DNA from: Entophlyctis helioformis
Lineage: Eukaryota > Chytridiomycota > Chytridiomycetes > Chytridiales > Chytriomycetaceae
Assembly (NCBI GenBank): GCA_025526915.1
Contig: JAHLKH010000341.1
Location: 1-18,929 of the forward strand
DNA: 18,929 nt
Reading direction: 5' to 3'
The translations under genes and the position numbers were made by a program. Numbering within the stretch: position 1 is the first letter of the stretch; each line of letters starts with the position of its first letter. A model generated the notes under the pieces. The model did not search any database. It was not told the DNA's origin and was given only the letters and a program-made list of their open reading frames with translations. Of this stretch, positions 1 to 8,081 are shown in pieces.

Positions 1-299
1 GACGCCCACATCACCCAAAATCGATGAAGTCGTCGTCAATGAATGCAGGGTTTTCAAGCGAGCAGCCTGTCTGCGAGAGGCTTAATCTGCTTACAAGACC
101 TCTTGGAACTGCGGCTTGTGGATGACCGAAACTCGTGGGCTAGGACCACGAAGGCCAAGCCCCGGATGGTTCTGAGCTCGTCCTCGTCGTCATCCTCAGT
201 ATCGCTCGCACGAGTATCACGCCACGTGGATGGACCGCCAGTGAGCAACTGTCGCATGTGTGCTTCTTTGTCATGAAGATCGGCCGCGTCAAGAATATC

Positions 300-740
300 C
301 CAGCTCGTCGACGTCCGGCTCAGCAGTATCACACTGGGACGTCAGATAGAAGTCTATCTCGTCGAAGTCCGGCTCAGCGTACACTGGACGTCATAGAAGT
401 CCAGCTCGTCGACGTCCGGCTCAGCGTACACTGGGACGTCGCAGATAGAAGTCTAATCTCGTCGAAGTCCGGCTCAGCGTACACTGGGACGTCGAGATAG
501 AAGTCCAGCTCGTCGACGTCCGGCTCAGCGTACACTGGGACGTCCAGATAGAAGTCTATCTCGTCGAAGTCCCGGCTCAGCGTACACTGGGGACGTCCAG
601 ATAGAAGTCTATCTCGTCGAAGTCCGGCTCAGCGTACACTGGGACGTCGAGATAGAAGTCTATCTCGTCGAAGTCCGGCTCAGCGTACACTGGGACGTCG
701 AGATAGAAGTCCAGCTCGTCGACGTCCGGCTCAGCGTACA
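300..740 (-). repeat. 51-bp minisatellite (17-aa acidic repeat)
   Basis: About eight to nine tandem units of 51 bp encode DVPVYAEPDFDEIDFYL or a variant with DVDEL in place of DFDEI; the two types differ by a few bases and are interspersed. The three units nearest 740 are in the frame of the upstream ORF. Units to the left carry one-base gains or losses, for example an extra C near 570, an extra G near 590, a missing G near 390 and an extra A near 453. The intact gene copy has no such array. Confidence 0.9.
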
Positions 741-810
741 ACTCGTCCTCTGACTCGCTGTCCTCCGAACTCGGCATGCTAGAGTCCGAGTCCGAGTCTC
801 CGCCCGACAG

Positions 811-970
811 ATAGCCATCCGCGTCGTAATAGCCATCAAAGCCATCTGCGCCGCTATAGCCATCAAAGCCATCCGCGTCGTAATAGCCATCAAAGCCCTC
901 CTCTTCGTAATAGCCATCAAAGCCATCCTCGTCGAAATAGCCATTAAAGCCATCTGCGCCGCTATAGCGA
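811..970 (-). repeat. 27-bp tandem repeat (9-aa DGFDGYYxx)
   Basis: Roughly six units of nine residues of the type (E/A)DGFDGYY(E/D) are encoded in frame within Sqs1-like copy 1. The intact copy has just one related unit (GADGFDDDL, near 9425), so the array arose or expanded after duplication. Confidence 0.85.
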
Positions 971-1640
971 TCGAACTTTGTTGGCAAATCGGGCCACGTT
1001 GAACGCCTGTAGAAACGCCCGAGGTCGCCCGAGTCGTATGCCATCTCGCCCTCGTTCTCCATGAACGGATCGTACATGTCGTCGCTGTCCGAGTCGATGT
1101 CCAAGAGCTGGGCTGTCGTCACTGGCTTCTTGACGCTTGGCTGCAACCCCGAGCGAGAATGGGCCGCAGTGACTGGCACACGATCGTCAAACAGCTGCAG
1201 CAGTCTGCCACCGCGGCCTTGAACGCCGACATCCGATCGCACCGGTGCGCTCGACGGCACTTTGACCGCCGCCGGGTCATCGAGCAGCGAGTGCGATGCT
1301 AACGCAGACACGAGCGAGCGGGACGAGACGCCAAAGTCCGAGTTGGCAATGTAGTCCAGCAAAGCCTCTTCGTCGTCGTCGGGCGGTCTGTCGAAGCGAC
1401 TGTTGTTGCCCCGACCATACCATTGCGGCTGCTGGTACTGCTGGTACTGCTGGTGCCGGTGCTGGTGCTGGTGCTGGTGCTGGTACGGCTCACTGCCAAT
1501 GGGCAAAGACGACAGGCGGGCGGCAGGTGCCGGGCGGGCGGCAGGCGCCGGGCGAGCAGCGGCAGACAGCAGCGAAGCGTCGCCGGCATCGTCCAGAAAG
1601 AACAGAGCGTCTCGGCCAGCGTCACTCATCGGTTGCTGCC

Positions 1641-1719
1641 GTTTGTTATCGTTTTGTTATCGTTTTGTTAGAGTTTTGTTAGAGTTTTGTTAGAGTTTGT
1701 TATCGTTTTGCTATCGTTT
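1641..1719. repeat. 11-bp GTTATCGTTTT-type array upstream of copy-1 start
   Basis: Tandem copies of an 11-bp unit (GTTATCGTTTT on the plus strand, with GTTAGAGTTTT variants) lie about 12 nt upstream of the minus-strand ATG at 1629. The same array precedes the intact paralogue at 10293-10360. On the coding strand it is an A-rich 5' leader or promoter element. Confidence 0.85.
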
Positions 1720-2195
1720 GTGGTAGTCTGGCATTGCGTGACTGGCGTGACTCGATCGATGCGCTTCATTGCAGATTGGACAGCTGCATCGACTCGTTGG
1801 TGCGCTGCCGCTTGTGCACCTGGCCCGGCGCGCCGTGCATCGGTGGCTGCTGCCACTGCCCATCGTGTCCAGGACCGCCGTGGTCGGCGTGGCGCGCCAG
1901 CTTCCTCTCGCCTCCGCTCTCTGCGCCAGCCATTGACGGCATGGACGATGACGATGACGACGACGAGGACAGCAGACTGTGCACCAGCATAAGCGACTCG
2001 GGACCGGCTGATCCGTCCGCCAGATCTGCGCGGACGTCCAGTTCATCTCGGCTTCCGTCGCCGTCACCGTCGCCATCGCCGTCCATGTCCGCAAACGAAA
2101 GCTCGCCCTCGCCTCCAGGCAGCAGGCCAACCGCCTGCCGGGCAAGCAGGTAGATGCGGTAGTTGTTGAACCAGTTGAGCACGCGACGGATGGCA

Positions 2196-2481
<286 letters not shown>

Positions 2482-2658
2482 GCAGTAGATCTGGATGATC
2501 TGCAAAAACGACCAGCCCTGAGATGCAGGGTGGTCGAGCCAGTCCTTGAGTAGCTCCGCCGTACGCACCGCCGAGTACTTGAACGGCCGCAGTCTAACGA
2601 GCTGCATGTGCGCGTTGGGGCTGCCGTGAGCGGCTAGCATGGAGGCATGGCAGTGCAT

Positions 2659-2923
2659 GAACTGAACGACGCGCCAGGACTTTCATCCCCTCTTGACCGC
2701 TAGCATCCATCTGTGCATCATCCAACACAACAAGACCATGTGCACCTCACACAAAACAGCTTGCTGTTGCTGATACTGCTTCATTGTTGTTCATACAAGA
2801 TGAATCTATGGAGACGACTGATGGTGGATGAGCGTGAAAGGAAAAAGGGGGGAAAGAGAGGGGAGGGAGCTGGGTTCTTGGGATCACACGTTGAAGAGCA
2901 CAAAATGGGGGCCGCGAGACCAA
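2659..2923. other. Intergenic stretch, no gene seen
   Basis: Lies between the duplicate fragment and the 3' end of the SH3 gene. It holds a purine-rich run (about 2837-2872) and no convincing ORF, RNA gene or canonical polyadenylation signal. It is presumably 3' flank of the SH3 gene. Confidence 0.5.
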
Positions 2924-5900
2924 TTACTGGCTCTGGCTGGGGAGTCCGCTGGTTTCCTCGGACGACGTCGAGTGCAGCGACTGGCGGTCAAGCGACACAA
3001 AGCCATCGCCGTTCTCGACGTAGCGACGACGGTCCTCAAACGACACGACACCGTCCACGTACTGCGTGGTGGTGGTCGTCGAGGTCGTCACGCCGCCGGC
3101 ACCGACAGACGTGCGCTGGATCTTCTTGAGCCGGCGCAGCGAGTCGTCACGCGGGGTGATCTTGCTCAGCGCCTCGCGCTCAGCCTCGCGCTGCTCAAGC
3201 GACATCATCTGCTGCTGCTCCTCGGGCGTGCCGGGCGTCAGGGGCGTGTTGGGCGGCGAGCCGCTGCCCATCCACACGTTGCCGCGCATCTTGCGCACCG
3301 TCTGCGTTGGGCCAGACACGATGGGCGTGACAATCGCCAGCGGGAAGATGGCACGCTTGCGCGACTGCGAGATGTTCTGGCCACGTGCCCAGCCGTCCTT
3401 GTACGTGCGCTCGATACCAATCAGGTCGCCCGGCTGCAGGAGCATCTCGTCGGGCTTCTGCGGGATGTACATGGCCACGACAACGTGCGAGGTCGGTGCA
3501 GGCGGGTGGTACGAGTTGAGGTCCTCGTATTCGTCGCCCACCGTCGCGGCGTGCTCGTCTTGCGAGAGGTTGACAGGAATCACCTGCTCGCCGCGGATCC
3601 AGTTGGTCTTGTCCGTGCGCTTGGTGGTGGGGCGGGCACCGCCGCCAGAGAGAATGACGCCGGTGGCAGCGGTCATGGCAGCGTCGGACGACGAGCGCTT
3701 GGTGTCGGCCAGCTGGACGGATTTGCGGCCGGCGCCATCGCTGGTCGTCGTGGTCGTCGTGGTGGTGGTGACACCAGCAGCATCGGAGCGCGACATGGTC
3801 ACGGCATCACCCGACGAGAGCGAGTCCAGGTTGGTGACAACGGCTCTGTTCTTGGCGTCCTGGTCGACCTCGACGGTTTCTGTTGCAGAAATAAACGAAA
3901 GGAGGACACGATCAGTGCACTGCACTCACACATCAAGGCCATTGCCATCGCATGCGTGCTTACCAGACACGAGAACACCGTCATCGTTGATGACCTTGGT
4001 GGTGGTGACAGAGGTGGCGCCGACAACAACGGGAGCGCCGTTGCCGCCCTTCTTGACGAGCTTCTTGGTCGTGGTGGTGGTCGACGTGGTCTCGGTGGCA
4101 GTGGCAGTCGAGCTGCCGTCCTTCTTGCCAGCGTTGGCAACAAAGGCGGCATACGAGGCGCCACCGACGGCAGCAGCACCGCCAACGGCGGCAGCAGCGA
4201 GGATCGCGTCGTTCTTGCTGGATCCAGCAGTGTCGGCCTCGACAACGTTTGACTTGGGCACGGCAACAACTCTGTCCTTGGCGTCCTGGTCGACCTCGAC
4301 GGTTTCTGTTGCAGAAATGAATGGAAGGAGGACACGATCAGTGCACTGCACTCACACATCAAGGCCATTGCCATCGCATGCGTGCTTACCAGACACGAGG
4401 ACACCGTCATCGTTGATGACCTTGGTGGTGGTGACCGACGTGGCGCCGACAACAACGGGAGCGCCGTTGCCGCCCTTCTTGACGAGCTTCTTGGTCGTGG
4501 TGGTGGTCGACGTGGTCTCGGTGGCAGTGGCAGTCGAGCTGCCGTCCTTCTTGCCAGCGTTGGCAACAAAGGCAGCGTACGAGGCGCCGCCAACGGCAGC
4601 AGCACCGCCAACGGCGGCAGCACCAGCAACCGTGCCGGGAACAAAGGTCTCGGTCTCGGATGTCGTGACGGTGGTTTCGGTGATCTGCTTCGTCGCCGCG
4701 CCGCCAGAAACCGCGCGGTACTCGCCCGTCTCGATGTCGTCTGCGTCCTTGTTCTCGTCGTCGCTGTCGGCCTTGGAGAAGGCCACAGCGGCCACGGCAG
4801 CCGAAGCACCGGCAACAACAGCAGCACCGGCGGCAGCGATCGCGCCAAAGAGGCCGCCGTTGCTGCCCTCGGCAGCCTTGGCAGCAGCAGCGTCATCGAC
4901 ACCGTCGCGGGTGCCAACGGCCGCAAACTCGTCCGACTCCTCGGTGATGAGGAGGGCGGTCTCGTCCGACGTGACGGTCTTGGATCCCTTGCCGCCCTTG
5001 GTCGTGGTGGTGGTGGTGGTGGTCGAGGTCGTGGTGGTCGAGGCCTGGCCGCGCTTGCCCGAGCCGGCAGCAGCAGCAGCAGCAGCGCCAGCCACACCGA
5101 CGGCGGCAGCACCGGCGACGGCAGCGCCCGTGTAGTTGAGCGTGACGCGTTCCTCCTCGTCCTGGATGGCGGCCGCGTCGATGCGCGACGAGCGGCCGTA
5201 GCCCGACGCCTCGGCACCGGCGGCAGCACCGGCAGCACCGGCAGCACCGGCAGCGCCGTTCATGCGCTGCTGCGACGTGGTCGTGGTCGACGATTCCTCG
5301 ATGGTCGTGGTCGTGGTCTGGCCCTTGCGGCCGCCGGCAGCAGCGGCACCGACGGCGGCAGCACCGCCAACGACGGCGCCGGCGCCGAGCACGGCGTACA
5401 TGTCCGACGCGAACGCATCGGCGTGGGTCGTGGTGGTCGTGGTGGTCGTGTAGCCGGCACCAGCGGCACCGGCAGCGCCAGAAGCATCGGCGCCCACAAG
5501 GACAGCCTCGCGGTCGTCGCCGGGATTGTAGGCGGCGTAAGCACCGGCGCCAGCAGCGGCGCCAGCAACCGCGGCACCGCCAATCGCGTAGGCGGCGTAG
5601 TTGGGGCCGCCGGCAGCACCGGCACCACCGGCACCGTAGCCGCCAGGGCCAGCAGGGTTGCCGGGGGCCGACGAGGACATGCCGTACTCGGACACGCCGG
5701 TGGTCGGGGGCGGGAGGGCGTTGCCGTAGGTGGCGGGGCGGGGCGCCTGGCTCATGTCGCCGCCGGGGCCGGGCGTGAAGGTGTTGCCGTACGAGGTGCT
5801 CGACGACGTCTCGGGGCCGGGCAGCTGGTTAGCGTAGGCCGCGGGGCGGGGCGCCTGGCTGATGTCGTCGCCTGGTGCACCACCGGCGGCACCACCGGCA

Positions 5901-7473
5901 TCGTCGCGGTTGCGGCGGTTGCGCTTCCACACAAAGGCGGCGACCGCGAGGGCGAGCAGGATCACGGGCAGCACGATGGCGAGGACCAGCGGCGTGTTGC
6001 TGCTGTTGTTGCTGCCGTTGCCCTGGTCCTGGGCCGAGCCGTTGGGCGGCACCACGGGCACCACGCCCAGCGAGCCGGTGGGCGACGGCATGACGGTGCC
6101 GGACACGGTGATCATGGGCACGGTCGACGGGCCGCCCGGTGCACCAGGAACGTTTGGTGCACCAGGAACGGTTGGCGTGCCTGGGCTGCCGGGAGTGCCG
6201 GGAGTGCCGGGAGTACCTGGGGTGCCCGGTGCACCAGGCGTACCGGGAGTGCCTGGAGTGCCTGGGGTACCAGGCGTACCTGGAGTGCCTGGAGCACCAG
6301 GCGTTCCTGGGTTGCCAGGCGTACCGGGAGTTCCTGGGTTGCCTGGGTTGCCGGGAGTGCCCGGTGCACCAGGCGTGATGGGGGTGCCGGGAGTGCCAGG
6401 AGTGCCAGGAGTGCCAGGAGTGCCGGGAGTGCCAGGAGTGCCAGGAGTGCCGGGAGTTCCTGGGCTGCCAGGCGTGCTGGGAACGCCGGGCGTCATTGGC
6501 ACACCGGGCACACCAGGCGTGCCCGACGGCACGGGCGGCACGGGCGGCACGTAGACGACGGTGTCGTCGTTGTGCGGCGTACGGGGATAGACGATGCTGT
6601 TGTAGGCCGGCATGTCGTACACGGCGGGCGGGGGCGGCGACAGCGACGGCGGCGGAGACGGAGAAGAGTCTGCGGCTACGTAGGGCACGGCGTACACAGC
6701 GGGCGGGGGCGGCGGCGGCGGCGGTGTCGGGCTGCTGTACGGGAGGGCGTAGTCGGCTGCAGGGCGGGCGGCCGGTTGGTGCACAAGAGCGTTGGGCAAA
6801 GTCGAAGACGCAGGCAGACGCCAAGGGCAATGGGACGCAGAATTGTTTCAGTGTCAGTTTTACAGTGCTAGTGTGTCTGCGTGTGTCAGCAAACGGCGGC
6901 GGCGGCGGCAGCAGCCTCGCTCGCTCGCTCGCTGCGAGTCGCCGTTCAAGCAAATTTGCTGCGGGCGGCGTTGGCTGGGCACGGGCACGGGCACTGGCAC
7001 GGGCACGGGCATGAGCGTGCGTGTGTGTGTGCGTGTGTGCGTGTGTGGACACGCCTGTCCAGCCATAGCCAGCCATAGCCAGCACGGCACTGCCCTGCCC
7101 AGTGCACGGCTTGACTTGGCTGGCCCGCCAGAGAAGCAGGCAAGAGTGCGTGCACAAAGAGTGTGCACCACACTGCACTGCACAGCTGGCACAGCACCGC
7201 ACCACGCACCTTGCGGCTTGGGTGCTGCCAGCCCGTAGTGGCTGCCGTACTCGAGGTTGCTGTCGGCCGGGCGTGCGGCTGCGCGGCTCACGGCGCCTGC
7301 AGCAGCAACAACAACAACTGCTGCTGCTCTCGCTGCCACTGCTGCCCTGGTGCTGCTCTTGCTCCTCTTGTTCCTCCTGCTGCTCCGCGCATGTCGAGAT
7401 GACGGGCCAGATCAGTCGCGGATCAGTCGGGCGCTTGCCACCTGATCTCACTCCGTCTGATCTCGCTCCGCAT
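2924..7473 (-). CDS. Collagen-like, single-pass membrane protein with C-terminal SH3 domain
   Basis: Proposed exons, minus strand: 7473-7452, 7296-7210, 6756-4390, 4305-3964, 3879-2924; phases agree and give about 1257 residues. The last three exons are secure; the first two are tentative. Order of parts: proline-rich N-terminus with two PPPAVY(A/D)(V/M)P boxes; about 45 Gly-X-Pro triplets, mostly GTP (6120-6545); one membrane helix ([21 protein letters not shown], 5930-5995) followed by KRNRRNR, which puts the C-terminus inside the cell; long Ala/Gly segments alternating with polyThr and Lys-Gly patches; then an SH3 domain (3322-3490) with AMYIPQ for the ALYDY motif, GWARGQN, and AIFPLAIV for the C-terminal strand. 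The architecture resembles fungal surface proteins such as Fus1, which place an SH3 under the membrane to recruit cytoskeletal or polarity partners; that role is inferred. No classical signal peptide is seen. TAA stop at 2924. Confidence 0.8.
3844..4199 (-). repeat. Tandem exon-intron duplication, downstream copy
   Basis: This segment is nearly identical to 4270-4625 at an offset of 426 nt. It contains 36 nt of the 3' exon, a whole 84-nt intron and about 236 nt of the 5' exon. Confidence 0.92.
3880..3963 (-). other. Intron, 84 nt, phase 1
   Basis: Donor GTAAGC follows ..GTGTCTG and acceptor TGCAACAG precedes AAACCGTCG. It reads from VLVS through a rebuilt Glu codon into [10 protein letters not shown] branch-like CACTGAT lies upstream of a T-rich tract. 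It matches the next intron at 81 of 84 positions. Confidence 0.9.
4270..4625 (-). repeat. Tandem exon-intron duplication, upstream copy
   Basis: Partner of 3844-4199. Protein-level repeat: [20 protein letters not shown] ... polyThr ... [17 protein letters not shown] ... [10 protein letters not shown]. Confidence 0.92.
4306..4389 (-). other. Intron, 84 nt, phase 1 (duplicate of 3880-3963)
   Basis: Same donor GTAAGC and acceptor CAACAG as its copy, with three substitutions near the acceptor. The phase is kept, so either intron could be skipped together with the exon between them without changing frame. Confidence 0.9.
6120..6545 (-). repeat. Gly-X-Pro (collagen-like) triplet array
   Basis: About 45 triplets, mostly Gly-Thr-Pro with some GAP, GNP, GSP and GVP. 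The 9-bp units vary at third positions, which suggests selection on the protein and not only recent slippage. Confidence 0.9.
6757..7209 (-). other. Probable intron, 453 nt, of the collagen-like/SH3 gene
   Basis: Donor CAAG/GTGCGT at 7209 and acceptor CCCTGCAG/CC at 6757 agree in phase 1 and join LAAPKPQ to DYALPYSSP. An intron is needed because the main frame has no ATG before an in-frame TGA upstream of 6799. The intron contains a GGGCAC hexamer array and a GT-rich run. Confidence 0.6.
6977..7050. repeat. (GGGCAC)n hexamer array followed by GT-rich run
   Basis: Tandem GGGCAC/TGGCAC hexamers (about 6977-7012) run into alternating GT/GC (about 7016-7050), inside the proposed intron. Confidence 0.85.
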
Positions 7474-7658
7474 TCTCACTCCGCCCACTGATGCCGTCGT
7501 GGCCATCACAGGCGTTGACAGCCACGACACTGGCATCGCCCACAGGCATCGCCCGCTGATGCCCACCGCGCCATGCACGCCAGACTGCGCACACGAGACC
7601 TGCAGCCCAGCACAGCGGCCCGACTCTGAACCACATGCTCTTCATTGGCTGCGCACTC

Positions 7659-7931
7659 TCAGCCACGCTCCTGGTCCCTGTGGCTGAAACACGCCCTGAT
7701 GGCCACCATGGCGTCCCGGGCCGTCTGCTTCTTGCCGTCGTCATCAGACGAGAGCAACAGGCCGTGATGCTCCACTGGCAGCCGGTCCTTGATGATGGCC
7801 CAAAGCTGGCCGATGCCGACGCTGGCAGCGACTGTGTGTTGTCGGTCACCACTTCCTCGTCGTCCAGGACCAGCTTCCAACAGCACCACCATCGCCAGAC
7901 TCGACGAGACTATCCAGCCACATGATCCCAA
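7659..7931 (-). CDS. Small hypothetical ORF, 70-90 codons
   Basis: This minus-strand ORF ends at a TGA at 7659. An internal ATG would give a product beginning MVVLLEAGPG and running through VGIGQLWAIIKDRLPVEHH, LLLSSDDDGKKQTARDAM and ends CFSHRDQERG. The composition is balanced and not repeat-driven, unlike most of the nearby open frames, which is why it is listed. It sits between the SH3 gene and the Sqs1-like gene on the same strand. It could be a small gene, the last exon of an unseen gene, or chance. I recognise no domain. Confidence 0.25.
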   Translation of the reverse strand: MGSCGWIVSSSLAMVVLLEAGPGRRGSGDRQHTVAASVGIGQLWAIIKDRLPVEHHGLLLSSDDDGKKQTARDAMVAIRACFSHRDQERG

Positions 7932-8081
7932 ACGCCATTCGCGCCACCAGTCAATGAAAGCAACCGCAGGTGCTCACAAATGCGATAAAAGATGATTGCA
8001 TTCCACAAAAGAAACAGATGCAGCAAGCAAGTATTCACAAAAGTCTTGAACGGGCATCAGGCAAAGCCACGCCAGGCGTGC
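7932..8081. other. Short intergenic stretch, nothing recognised
   Basis: 3' flank of the Sqs1-like gene on the minus strand; locally AT-richer than its surroundings, with no clear element. The neighbouring stretch 7474-7658 likewise shows no supported gene. Confidence 0.4.

Larger units (their letters stand above)
1..1629 (-). pseudogene. Sqs1-like gene copy 1 (diverged, frameshifted, runs off left edge)
   Basis: Begins at an ATG at 1629 with the same N-terminus as the intact gene at 10280 (MSDAGRDALFFLDDAGDASLL) and shares the FDRPPDDD..EALLDYIANSDF block. It stays open to 577 (350 codons), then loses frame inside a 17-residue repeat array. Further left, 54-332 still encodes the homologous GGPSTWRDTRASDTEDD block in another frame, and 1-60 aligns with 8911-8970 of the intact copy. 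Compared with the intact gene it lacks the Q/H-rich and RGG stretches near residues 45-105 and carries two repeat expansions not seen there. The R3H and G-patch parts would lie beyond the left edge. Some breaking indels are in homopolymers, so sequencing error is an alternative to true decay. If it is expressed, it would give an acidic protein rich in D, E, Y and F. Confidence 0.65.

Noticed and set aside
300..740. CRISPR-like array of regular repeats
   Set aside because: The repeats are contiguous 51-bp coding units with no spacers, in a eukaryotic gene.
3066..5135. Long plus-strand open frame of 689 codons
   Set aside because: It is the antisense shadow of the SH3 gene; its Val and Ala runs mirror polyThr and Ala/Gly codons on the other strand, and it reads through real introns.
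4382..6871. Long plus-strand open frame of 829 codons rich in Gly, Arg and Ser
   Set aside because: Antisense shadow of the Gly-X-Pro and Ala/Gly region; no domain, and the minus strand has a clear membrane helix and SH3.
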